This document shows positions 1-5,354 of a stretch of 5,492 nucleotides of DNA, piece by piece. The first letter of the stretch is position 1; every line of letters starts with the position of its first letter. Location: contig CAJWRP010000196.1 of assembly GCA_913046025.1 (NCBI GenBank), forward strand, positions 1 to 5,492, read 5' to 3'. The stretch comes from an uncultured Chloroflexota bacterium. GTDB lineage: Bacteria; Chloroflexota; Dehalococcoidia; SAR202; UBA11138. The notes under the pieces were generated by a model. It did no database searches, was not told the origin of the DNA, and saw only the letters and a program-made list of their open reading frames with translations. Both the position numbers and the translations under genes were made by a program.

Positions 1-207
1 AAGGCGGGATATCTCCCTCAGTCTCCGCTTGATTTTATTCCTGACGACGGCATTCCCGATTCTCTTTCCAATGATGAAACCGAAACGGGTGACACCTAAT
101 CCGTTACGTCTCGTCGCCAAAACTAAAGGCCTATCAGCCCAGCTTCGGCCTTCTCGACGCACGGCTGCGAAGTCTTTCGCCTTTCGAAGGCGCTGTTCCT
201 TTCGCAT
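1..207 (-). CDS. rnpA: Ribonuclease P protein component (partial, C-terminus beyond window)
   Basis: Protein subunit of RNase P; with the catalytic RNA it trims the 5' leader from pre-tRNAs in the cytoplasm. The 69 visible residues begin MRKEQRLRKAKDF, the usual basic start of the family, followed by V-x-R-E-G-R-S at 16-22. The RNase P signature is at 51-65 (GNAVVRNKIKRRLRE), containing the RNA-binding R-N-x-x-K-R core. The family is usually about 110-130 residues, so roughly the last 40-50 lie left of base 1. ATG at 207 is the only sensible start, because an in-frame TGA lies three codons upstream. No good Shine-Dalgarno precedes it. It starts 25 nt after rpmH stops on the same strand, so translation probably depends on readthrough from rpmH. 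Recognition is from conserved residues and the rpmH neighbour. Confidence 0.96.
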   Translation of the reverse strand, partial: MRKEQRLRKAKDFAAVRREGRSWADRPLVLATRRNGLGVTRFGFIIGKRIGNAVVRNKIKRRLREISRL

Positions 208-232
208 AGGCCGTCAGGCACATGTTCGAGGT

Positions 233-376
233 CTAGTCCGCAACTGTAAGGCGCTGACGACCCTTGAACATACGACGTTTGAGAACGTTGCGGCCATTCC
301 TAGAACTCATACGGGACCGAAACCCATGCACTCGGGCTCGGCGTCTTTTTCGTGGCTGATATGTTCGCTTTGGCAT
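233..376 (-). CDS. rpmH: 50S ribosomal protein L34
   Basis: Small, very basic protein of the large ribosomal subunit. The complete 47-residue product starts MPKRTYQP, the near-universal L34 N-terminus. It continues with an Arg/Lys run, V-H-G-F-R-S-R-M at 16-23 and [10 protein letters not shown] at 26-35, and ends [10 protein letters not shown]. All hallmark positions (HGFRxRM, GRxVLxxRR, KGRxxL) are present and the length is typical (44-50 aa). ATG at 376 gives the canonical N-terminus. The Shine-Dalgarno is weak (only a TAAGTAAG stretch just upstream). It is first in an rpmH-rnpA operon, the order found across bacteria, behind a strong promoter about 100 nt upstream. A long open frame on the opposite strand covers it but has no protein-like features. 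Confidence 0.97.
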   Translation of the reverse strand: MPKRTYQPRKRRRARVHGFRSRMSSRNGRNVLKRRMFKGRQRLTVAD

Positions 377-476
377 TTGTCTTACTTACGTCCCGTCGTC
401 TCCAACCCGTGCAACAAATATACACATCAGGCCCGATGGACGACAATGTTATTTTATCTCTTCTATTAACTTAAAT

Positions 477-505
477 ATTATCGCACCCCTCAAAATGAGT
501 GTCAA
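477..505 (-). promoter_or_regulatory. Sigma-70 promoter of rpmH-rnpA
   Basis: Read on the minus strand, a perfect -35 TTGACA (500-505) is followed by a 17-nt spacer and a -10 GATAAT (477-482, 5 of 6 matches to TATAAT). This is the best promoter match I found in the window, as expected for a ribosomal protein gene. Transcription would start near 470, leaving a leader of about 94 nt before the rpmH ATG. The stretch downstream of the -10 (about 441-476) is AT-rich. Confidence 0.8.
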
Positions 506-624
506 TTTAAATGCGTGCTTCCGAACAAGGATAAATGGAGTCTCCACCCCACCATATAGGTCTTGGCGAACTGCCGTCATCCCATGTAACACACTCTCAA
601 CGATCCCCTTGGCCAACGCATACC

Positions 625-653
625 TTGACAGCCATTTCAGCCTTCCGTAACCT
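625..653 (+). promoter_or_regulatory. Candidate sigma-70 promoter for the 63-aa protein/lipoprotein/TlpA unit
   Basis: A perfect -35 TTGACA at 625-630 is followed by a 17-nt spacer and TAACCT at 648-653. That -10 is weak: it fits the TAnnnT pattern but not the full consensus. Transcription would start near 660, about 70 nt before the ATG at 731. A better -10-like hexamer (TATAAG, 684-689) has no matching -35 at normal spacing. Confidence 0.4.
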
Positions 654-730
654 CAATTCAGCAGTTACACCGAACAGGTGCAATATAAGTTGCCACATGC
701 ACTCAGCCGTGCCCACGAGAGGAAACCCAG

Positions 731-922
731 ATGCCTAATTCACCATCAAGAGATGAGATTGAGTCCATCGCCGGTCCACTGGAACAACACGCCCTCCAGC
801 TATGGGGATCTGAAAAGGCGTCTGAGCTACAATCGGCCATAGAATCAACTGCGGCTATCATCGCCAAGGTCCAAGGTGACCTTCCACAGGTAGCCGAAGA
901 GCCTGGTTTCTACTTTCAGTGA
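731..922 (+). CDS. Small acidic protein of unknown function (possibly GatC/AtzG-like)
   Basis: A 63-residue soluble protein with no signal peptide or membrane segment. The composition is protein-like: alternating Ala, Leu, Glu and Ile suggest two amphipathic helices (about 7-30 and 31-50), then an acidic-proline-aromatic tail (VAEEPGFYFQ). A purine-rich GAGAGGA at 718-724 gives a Shine-Dalgarno 6 nt before the ATG. The pattern of helices followed by a 'Leu-Pro ... Glu-Glu-Pro ... Phe' tail recalls the small GatC/AtzG-like partners encoded beside amidases, but no amidase lies in the window, so I give this little weight. It ends 28 nt before the lipoprotein GTG and may be its co-transcribed upstream neighbour. 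The overlapping minus-strand frame at 845-1066 does not look like a protein. Confidence 0.65.
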   Translation: MPNSPSRDEIESIAGPLEQHALQLWGSEKASELQSAIESTAAIIAKVQGDLPQVAEEPGFYFQ

Positions 923-950
923 AGTCGATCTACTACTGGGGTCTATCTCA

Positions 951-1586
951 GTGCTCATAAACAGAGCCTGCCTGATTGCACTGGTCGGCATTCTTCTGAT
1001 GGCCGCAGCCTGCTCATCGCAGGCTTCCCTGAAGCCACAATCAACTGAGAATCCCGTACCCACCACAAAGGCCTCGGTTACTTGCGACCCTAAACAGGAG
1101 GCACTCGATTTGCAGAAAATATCATCAGCTTTGGGTTATGCCTTTGAGCCCACCTTCATCCCGGCAGGATTCGAGCACTCCAGTTCGTCGTTAGATCGGC
1201 GACGACGGGCCAATCTTGTCTATCGCGGCGGCCAACAGATAATGCTAATCGCCTACCCTGTCACATTCAAACCGCAGGGCAGTCCGACAATGGTTGAGCT
1301 AGGGCTGGTTCAGCCCGAAGACGCAATTACAGAGGTCAACATCAATACCATACCGGGCCATGTGATGAGTGGCGGCTGGTCGGAACAGACGATTCTTGCA
1401 GGGCCGGGTATAGACCCGTCGCTGGCCAAATGGGATTATGAGCGCTCCATGACACTGTTCTTTAATTGCGACTCTGCCGAATCAGAAGAAGTAGGCATCG
1501 CTATACAGTCTATTCCAGATGGAGCGGGAAATCTGATTTCCCAGTCCGATCTCGTTCAGGTGGCCACATCGATGCTCCATCCCTAA
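951..1586 (+). CDS. Lipoprotein with DUF4367-like body
   Basis: A 211-residue exported lipoprotein. Residues 1-20 form a signal peptide with Arg5 and a hydrophobic core LIALVGILLM, ending in the lipobox MAAAC with Cys21 as the lipidated residue. A Ser/Thr/Pro-rich linker (about 22-45) leads to a globular domain. That domain holds L-G-Y at 61-63, F-I-P-A-G-F at 69-74, a strand-like A-N-L-V-Y-R-G-G-Q-Q near 87-96, and a C-terminal ISQSDLVQVATSML. The order 'LPxGF, then xxVYRxGxxxxxL, then DLxxVAxSM' resembles DUF4367-type extracellular sensor/anti-sigma domains, though I cannot confirm membership. Two non-lipid cysteines (45 and 173) could form a disulfide. The start is GTG at 951, with GGGG at 938-941 as Shine-Dalgarno; it gives a complete signal peptide. 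The gene ends 40 nt before a thioredoxin gene, so a redox partnership is possible but inferred. Confidence 0.85.
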   Translation: MLINRACLIALVGILLMAAACSSQASLKPQSTENPVPTTKASVTCDPKQEALDLQKISSALGYAFEPTFIPAGFEHSSSSLDRRRRANLVYRGGQQIMLIAYPVTFKPQGSPTMVELGLVQPEDAITEVNINTIPGHVMSGGWSEQTILAGPGIDPSLAKWDYERSMTLFFNCDSAESEEVGIAIQSIPDGAGNLISQSDLVQVATSMLHP

Positions 1587-1626
1587 TGTCTCTCCCAAGG
1601 TTGAACGAAGCTGTACAGAAGGTTCC

Positions 1627-2298
1627 ATGGTCGACCGCATCAACGTAACTCAGTCGGGTGATGAAATGAGCAACGAGGATTCCACAGATTCCCGTGGCTT
1701 TGGCTCGTCCCGAAAAATATTTGCCATTCTGGCCTCTGCCACAGTGATCCTCGCACTAATGATTCTACTGTGCGTTGGTCTTGCCAACAGATCGCCCGTC
1801 ACAGCGCGAAGCGGTGTAACCCGGATAGGCAAACCTGCACCAGCACTGGCCTTCACAACTTTTGACGGCCAGCGAATGGACCTCGGTGACCAGATCGGAA
1901 AGCCCGTCGTCATCAATTTTTGGGCATCTTGGTGCGGCCCTTGCCGCCAAGAAGCCATTGTTCTTGAAAACCTTTGGCAAAACTATCGCGACAAGGACAT
2001 TGTGTTCATCGGCGTCGATATCCAGGACAGCGACTCCGATGCCAGGGCCTTCATAAGCGAATATGGAGTCACCTACCCGAACGGCATGGATCAGGGCGGC
2101 AGAATAAGTATTGATTACGGTGTCATAGGTATTCCCGTCACCTTTCTTGTCGACAAGGAAGGCGTCGTAGCCAGACGCTGGGTGGGGAGTGTTCGACAGT
2201 CGCAGATCACGCCATGGCTTAAAGAACTGGTGGCAGGAATCGATCCCTCTGGTCCATTAGAAGGAGAGAATTTGGATGACTTCCGCCCTCTGAATTAA
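1627..2298 (+). CDS. Membrane-anchored TlpA/ResA-family thiol-disulfide oxidoreductase
   Basis: Thioredoxin-fold protein of 223 residues that would reduce or exchange disulfides outside the cytoplasmic membrane, as ResA, TlpA and CcmG do in cytochrome c maturation. A short polar cytoplasmic N-terminus is followed by one membrane anchor (about 31-52). The AhpC/TSA-Redoxin domain spans about 65-200: IGKPAPALAF at 67-76, the active site W-C-G-P-C at 102-106 after VINFWAS, FIGVDIQD at 127-134, and the cis-proline loop G-I-P-V-T-F at 168-173. A short acidic tail ends it. ATG at 1666 (residue 14) is an alternative start; its GGGTGAT Shine-Dalgarno is rather close, while the ATG used here has AGAAGG 4 nt upstream. 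Membrane topology is the same either way. Downstream is a c-type cytochrome, so a role in keeping its CxxCH thiols reduced is plausible but inferred. Confidence 0.93.
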   Translation: MVDRINVTQSGDEMSNEDSTDSRGFGSSRKIFAILASATVILALMILLCVGLANRSPVTARSGVTRIGKPAPALAFTTFDGQRMDLGDQIGKPVVINFWASWCGPCRQEAIVLENLWQNYRDKDIVFIGVDIQDSDSDARAFISEYGVTYPNGMDQGGRISIDYGVIGIPVTFLVDKEGVVARRWVGSVRQSQITPWLKELVAGIDPSGPLEGENLDDFRPLN

Positions 2299-2502
2299 CT
2301 TCCCAATATTCAGGTTCTTAGCCTCATACCGACCCATCATTTCACCTTTTGTGCAATTCTTCATAAGTTTGGCATAGCCTGCACTCTTACTCTCATGCGT
2401 TCCTCACGGCCTTTGGATTATTCTCGATTCATCGGCCGATTTAGAGGGCCACGATGAAGCAAGCACAATCTCTTGAGTTGAACATGCATGAGGAGGCGTT
2501 AC
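2299..2502 (+). other. Intergenic region upstream of the cytochrome gene
   Basis: These 204 bases separate the TlpA gene from the cytochrome gene. I see no strong promoter here. A weak inverted repeat (CTGAAT 2290-2295 / ATTCAG 2308-2313) overlaps the end of the TlpA gene, and a 10-bp palindrome ATCGGCCGAT lies at 2431-2440. Neither has the flanks of a clear terminator or a known operator. Whether the cytochrome has its own promoter is left open. Confidence 0.3.
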
Positions 2503-2513
2503 ATGAAGCTTAA
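2454..2513 (+). other. Possible 19-codon leader ORF overlapping the cytochrome start
   Basis: A short frame starting ATG at 2454 has AGAGGG at 2443-2448, 5 nt upstream, as a possible ribosome site. It ends with TAA at 2511-2513, overlapping the first 11 bases of the cytochrome gene. The predicted peptide (MKQAQSLELNMHEEALHEA) has no signal or family features. It could couple translation to the cytochrome, or be chance; the strong independent Shine-Dalgarno of the cytochrome gene argues that coupling is not needed. Confidence 0.2.
2491..2496 (+). promoter_or_regulatory. Shine-Dalgarno that fixes the cytochrome start at 2503
   Basis: A perfect AGGAGG lies 6 nt before the ATG at 2503. An in-frame ATG at 2488 is further upstream, but the Shine-Dalgarno would then lie inside the coding region, so 2503 is the better start. 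Confidence 0.85.
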
Positions 2514-3144
2514 AGACATCACCGCGACAGTGATCGGCATAGCATGCCAGGCTTATAGTCGAGCCCCTGCAGCACAAATTTCATTAGACTCTGTGCAAGT
2601 TGCGGCTACGGCCATCCCGGAACATGCAGAACAACCGGATCACTACCATACCTCTGAAGTAGACCACGACTTTGACGGCGAGGAGATATATGCGAACGTA
2701 AGTTGTGCTGGATGTCATGGGGACAGTGCGCAAGGCACCCATATCGCACCCGCTTTGGCAGGTCATTCTGTAGCCCAGGTCAAAAGGCAGGTCAAGGCAC
2801 CTATAGGCATAATGCCTGTATTCCCTCCTGATAAGATCTCTAACAAGGAACTTCAGGAACTTGCAGAATTCATCGCAGGTATGGACGGAGGACTCGCCCA
2901 CGCCGGTATGTCTGGTGACGATCTACTCATGCACCACTGGATGGCACTATCCGCCATTGAGACAAATGACAATAACGAGGCATCACATCACGCAGCCCAC
3001 ATCCTTGAAAGAGCAGAGGGTCAACACCTGCGCTTGATGGAGCCAAGGAAGGCTTATCTATCTAATGGAGAAATTCACGAAGCCGCGCATATAATTAAGG
3101 AGATGCTGGCTGGCCTGGACGCTGGTGTAGTTGGTGGCCCTTAA
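2503..3144 (+). CDS. Single-heme class I c-type cytochrome with His-rich helical C-terminal repeats
   Basis: An exported electron carrier of 213 residues. The heme domain spans about 56-128: G-E-E-I-Y-A-N precedes C-A-G-C-H at 68-72, which binds heme c covalently with His72 as proximal ligand. Met104 in G-I-M-P-V-F is the likely distal ligand, and L-Q-E-L-A-E-F-I at 117-124 is the usual C-terminal cytochrome helix. The rest (about 138-205) is an unusual helical extension. Two 30-residue repeats keep His145/175, His162/192 and His166/196 at a constant offset. The N-terminus is odd: the hydrophobic stretch ITATVIGIA is short for a signal peptide. Cys15 might be a poor lipobox (IGIAC), or the signal may be degraded. 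The linker 36-60 is rich in His, Asp and Glu. The gene lies 204 nt after the TlpA gene, which may assist its heme attachment. The physiological partner is unknown. Confidence 0.88.
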   Translation: MKLKDITATVIGIACQAYSRAPAAQISLDSVQVAATAIPEHAEQPDHYHTSEVDHDFDGEEIYANVSCAGCHGDSAQGTHIAPALAGHSVAQVKRQVKAPIGIMPVFPPDKISNKELQELAEFIAGMDGGLAHAGMSGDDLLMHHWMALSAIETNDNNEASHHAAHILERAEGQHLRLMEPRKAYLSNGEIHEAAHIIKEMLAGLDAGVVGGP

Positions 3145-3279
3145 ATGCATATGTGGCTTGCCCTCTCTTCATTAAGAGCCGATGACCTGCAAAATGCCAT
3201 ATACATCACGTTGAACTTTTCTTCATTTTCCATGTGCGGCACTGACGTCGCCTAAGCACAGAAACATCAAATAGCTACA

Positions 3280-3478
3280 ATGCGCATTCTCAGTCAGCAG
3301 GCTGGGTTTAGCCCTCATCGCAGGAGTCCCGATTAGCACAGCCATCGCTGTTCCCACGGGCCTGCTTGCTGCATACCCCAAGCTATTCGGTCCACTCTGG
3401 ATTGAGGCCGCAGCGCTGGGCCTCGCCTTCTGGATGATTTCCAGAAACACTAGAAGCTCAGCAGACAGCACCACCTAA
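3280..3478 (+). pseudogene. Small membrane protein gene, apparently frameshifted near its start
   Basis: The frame ending at TAA 3476-3478 encodes a convincing hydrophobic protein from about 3302 on. It reads L-G-L-A-L-I-A-G-V-P-I-S-T-A-I-A-V-P-T-G-L-L-A-A, then F-G-P-L-W-I-E-A-A-A-L-G-L-A-F-W-M-I-S-R and a polar Ser/Thr tail, giving two membrane helices. This frame has no ATG, GTG or TTG between an upstream TAG (3272-3274) and the hydrophobic region. An ATG at 3280 lies one frame away; skipping one base in the CAGTCAGCAGG stretch (3291-3301) would join it to the tail and give a protein of about 65 residues. I infer a 1-nt frameshift, real or from sequencing error. A CTG start at 3302 is the alternative. 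No good Shine-Dalgarno precedes 3280. I do not recognise the family. Confidence 0.5.
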
Positions 3479-3505
3479 TCAGTGTTTACAGAATAGCGAT
3501 TCGAC

Positions 3506-3545
3506 TAGCAAGAAGAGGCGGCCATCTGGCCGCCTCTTCTTGCTA
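3506..3545. terminator. Bidirectional stem-loop terminator between convergent genes
   Basis: A perfect 18-bp inverted repeat (arms 3506-3523 and 3528-3545) surrounds a 4-nt ATCT loop. The stem has a GC-rich apex (GGCGGCC/GGCCGCC) and an A-rich left and T-rich right base, so transcripts from the left end in TCTTCTTGCT. It lies 27 nt after the small membrane protein stop and 23 nt past the stop of the minus-strand ThDP enzyme, so it can serve both. There is no long T-run after the stem on either side, but the stem is very stable. Confidence 0.85.
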
Positions 3546-3568
3546 TCTAAGCCTGTCGAGAGTAGAAA

Positions 3569-5206
3569 TTAATACGACGAGCGTTTGGATTCCAGGTTGG
3601 TATGTATGTCCAGTAGAACCGTCCTGCCCTCCGCATTTAGCTTCTGCGCCTGCCTGATGGCATCGGCAACCTGACCCGGCTCCGTAACAGTAATTCCTAC
3701 CGCTCCCATGCCCTCAGCGATCTTCGCGTAGTCACCTATCATCTCGGTAGTCCCATACAGCTCCCGTGCTATGGGATATCCGCCAGGATAAGTGGCCATA
3801 CCACCGTTATTGAGAACGACGGTCGTAATTGGCGCATCAGCTTTCACCGCGGTCATGATGTCCAGACCAGACATGCCAAAAGCGCCGTCCCCCATGAAGT
3901 TCAGGCAGAACTTATCCGGCCTGCTCAGCTTGGCGCCAATCATCAACGGAATGCCGTAGCCGAGGTGAGTCGTCTTGCCCCAGCCAATGTAGCTGTGGGG
4001 TGTCGTCGAAGAGTAGAACGGCATGATGGTGTCACGAGGCGCTCCAGCGTCGTGAGTCACGATGCTGTTTTCGTGGTCCAGAACTCGCTCCAACTCACCG
4101 ATGACCCTGTAGTGGCTAATCGGTGACTCATCGGAGGCCAGGGCATCGTTCCAGTTGGCCATCCACTTCTCGTTTATTGCAGCAATCTCCTTAGCAACAC
4201 CGGTCTCGCCCTTGCGACCGTTCTCGCCCAACTGCTCCTTGACCTCAGCGATAAGCATCTGCAGCGTAAGCTTGGTGTCGCCTGGCAGACCGACGTCCGC
4301 CCCAAAGTCCTTGTTGATGTCCTCGATGCTCTCGGTGTTGTGAATCATCACCTTGCCCTCGGGGATCGGCTGGCCATAGCCCGTCCGGGTTAGGCTCGTG
4401 CCGAGGCCCAGCAGCACGTCAGACTCTTGCAGCCACGTGCGGGCCTGTTGAGATGTGGCAGAGCTACCCGCACCCAGTGCCAAGGGATGGCGATCGTCGA
4501 AACCAGACTTTCCTGGCATCGTGCAGTAGACCGGTATTTCCGTCAACTCAGCGAACTCGGTTAGCTCGGCACTGGAATCAGACATGAGCACGCCCATGCC
4601 GGACCAGATGACAGGTTTGGTGGCCCCAAGCAGCAACTTAACTGCTTCCTTTACATCCTTAAGGTCTGGAGACTGGATGTGCCTCTTGGGCGGTTGGTAA
4701 TTAAGAGCGCCCTCAGAAACTTCCATGGTCGCTACGTCTGCGGGAAGCTCGATGGTCACAGGGCCTCCGCGTCCGTTGCGCAGCTGGTGGAATGCTCTTC
4801 GCATCACGCTGGAAATGGAGTCTGGTGTGAAAATTACTTCCGAATACTTGGATACAGAGTCGTACGTCCTGGCCGGGGAAAAGCTGGGCCTAACGGACCT
4901 GGCATTTAGCGCGGGACCACCTGGCAGATATAGTACTGGTATGTTGTCGGCAAATGCCTGTGCCAGACCACCCATGGAGTTTTCAGAGCCAGGGCCGCCC
5001 TGGGTTACGATGACACCGAACTTCTCTCGATGGCTCAGTCTACTAAGGGCGTCGGCCGCCATGATAGCGCCGCGCTCCTGCCTGAACATGATTGTGCGGA
5101 TGCCCTCTTTGGCAATCTCCTCGATGAGCTGGTTGGAAGGGAAACAGGTTATCCACTCTACACCCTCCATCTTCAGGATCCGCGCGATGGCTTGCATTGT
5201 GTTCAT
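3569..5206 (-). CDS. Thiamine diphosphate-dependent enzyme, acetolactate synthase-like
   Basis: A cytoplasmic ThDP enzyme of 545 residues, in the superfamily of acetolactate synthase, benzoylformate decarboxylase and sulfoacetaldehyde acetyltransferase; the substrate cannot be told from sequence. The N-terminal pyrimidine-binding domain (about 1-165) carries Glu44 in F-R-Q-E-R-G-A, the glutamate that activates ThDP, and T-Q-G-G-P-G-S-E-N at 68-76. The central domain (about 183-325) has K-P-V-I-W-S-G-M-G-V at 197-206 and a Rossmann-like L-L-G-L-G-T at 265-270. The C-terminal domain (about 365-535) has the ThDP/Mg motif: G-D-G at 439-441, then N-N at 466-467 after 24 residues, with A-T-Y-P-G-G downstream. 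Length and domain order match the family. The start is supported by a GGAGGAG 6 nt upstream. No small regulatory subunit or pathway gene is adjacent, so a branched-chain amino acid role is not indicated. Confidence 0.95.
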   Translation of the reverse strand: MNTMQAIARILKMEGVEWITCFPSNQLIEEIAKEGIRTIMFRQERGAIMAADALSRLSHREKFGVIVTQGGPGSENSMGGLAQAFADNIPVLYLPGGPALNARSVRPSFSPARTYDSVSKYSEVIFTPDSISSVMRRAFHQLRNGRGGPVTIELPADVATMEVSEGALNYQPPKRHIQSPDLKDVKEAVKLLLGATKPVIWSGMGVLMSDSSAELTEFAELTEIPVYCTMPGKSGFDDRHPLALGAGSSATSQQARTWLQESDVLLGLGTSLTRTGYGQPIPEGKVMIHNTESIEDINKDFGADVGLPGDTKLTLQMLIAEVKEQLGENGRKGETGVAKEIAAINEKWMANWNDALASDESPISHYRVIGELERVLDHENSIVTHDAGAPRDTIMPFYSSTTPHSYIGWGKTTHLGYGIPLMIGAKLSRPDKFCLNFMGDGAFGMSGLDIMTAVKADAPITTVVLNNGGMATYPGGYPIARELYGTTEMIGDYAKIAEGMGAVGITVTEPGQVADAIRQAQKLNAEGRTVLLDIHTNLESKRSSY

Positions 5207-5212
5207 TCAGAA

Positions 5213-5219
5213 CTCCTCC
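5213..5219 (-). promoter_or_regulatory. Shine-Dalgarno of the ThDP enzyme gene
   Basis: GGAGGAG on the minus strand lies 6 nt before the ATG at 5206. It favours this start over the second in-frame ATG three codons later (MNTM). Confidence 0.85.
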
Positions 5220-5240
5220 ACCATTATTTTTGCTTTTCGC

Positions 5241-5268
5241 TTAATACTTTTCGTGATTAAAATGGGAA
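5241..5268 (-). promoter_or_regulatory. Candidate promoter of the ThDP enzyme gene
   Basis: On the minus strand, TTCCCA (5263-5268, 4 of 6 to TTGACA) is followed by a 16-nt spacer and TATTAA (5241-5246, 4 of 6 to TATAAT). Transcription would start near 5234, leaving a leader of about 28 nt. The match is moderate. The region is AT-rich, and a strong dyad lies just upstream of the -35. Confidence 0.4.
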
Positions 5269-5276
5269 CCATCTCC

Positions 5277-5299
5277 CAGCACGGTAGGATACCGTACTG
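5277..5299. promoter_or_regulatory. 23-bp operator-like inverted repeat between divergent genes
   Basis: The core ACGGTA-gga-TACCGT (5281-5295) is a perfect dyad. After one mismatch (C5280/A5296) it extends by CAG/CTG, so 9 of 10 arm positions pair. It ends 9 bp upstream of the -35 candidate of the ThDP enzyme gene and about 67 bp before the start of the rightward membrane protein gene. Its size and symmetry suit a dimeric transcription factor; which one cannot be told, and no regulator gene is in view. As RNA it could also form a small hairpin, but without a T-run it is not a good terminator. Confidence 0.5.
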
Positions 5300-5354
5300 A
5301 CCCGGCGGAGGCAACTTCAGCAGTCCTAGAACAAGCTTCCCACTTCCCACCAAG

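Larger units (their letters stand above)
377..730. other. Intergenic region between divergent rpmH and the 63-aa gene
   Basis: These 354 bases hold the rpmH leader and promoter on the left and a plus-strand promoter candidate on the right. Between them I see no convincing gene, tRNA or repeat. An open frame at 535-738 on the plus strand reads Ser/Thr/His/Pro-rich with no domain-like pattern and I treat it as chance. In many bacteria rpmH lies next to dnaA and oriC. I looked for DnaA boxes (TTATCCACA) here; the best is one partial match (TTATCCTTG, minus strand near 530), so an origin is not supported. Confidence 0.5.

Noticed and set aside
1..99. Plus-strand open tail in frame 1 ending at TAA 97-99 with an acidic, plausible-looking C-terminus
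   Set aside because: It lies opposite the conserved RnpA signature (residues 51-65), which explains the reading frame.
178..271. Inverted repeats CGCCTT-tcg-AAGGCG (178-192) and imperfect ATGTTC..GGTC / GACC..GAACAT (222-233 with 259-271)
   Set aside because: They fall inside or between the rnpA and rpmH coding regions and have no terminator-like T-run, so chance or codon effects are enough.
29..469. 146-codon plus-strand open frame
   Set aside because: It is the antisense shadow of rpmH and rnpA, which match their families residue by residue. The plus-strand translation has no domain-like pattern.
377..730. Possible oriC next to rpmH
   Set aside because: There is no cluster of DnaA boxes, only one partial TTATCC match, and no dnaA or dnaN gene. 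The AT-rich stretch is explained by the rpmH promoter.
535..738. 67-codon plus-strand open frame ending on the ATG of the 63-aa gene
   Set aside because: It is rich in Ser, Thr, His and Pro with no protein-like pattern. It also covers the promoter candidate at 625-653, and the ribosome-site spacing is poor.
845..1066. 73-codon minus-strand open frame
   Set aside because: It overlaps the ends of two better plus-strand genes, including the lipoprotein signal peptide.
3145..3255. 36-codon plus-strand frame starting right after the cytochrome stop (TAAATG)
   Set aside because: It has no Shine-Dalgarno and no recognisable features, and does not join the hydrophobic frame downstream.
3223..3474. 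83-codon minus-strand open frame
   Set aside because: It is the antisense of the small membrane protein, whose plus-strand translation is the better protein. It also ends in no sensible operon.
4725..5300. 191-codon plus-strand open frame
   Set aside because: It is the antisense of the ThDP enzyme, which has full domain and motif support.
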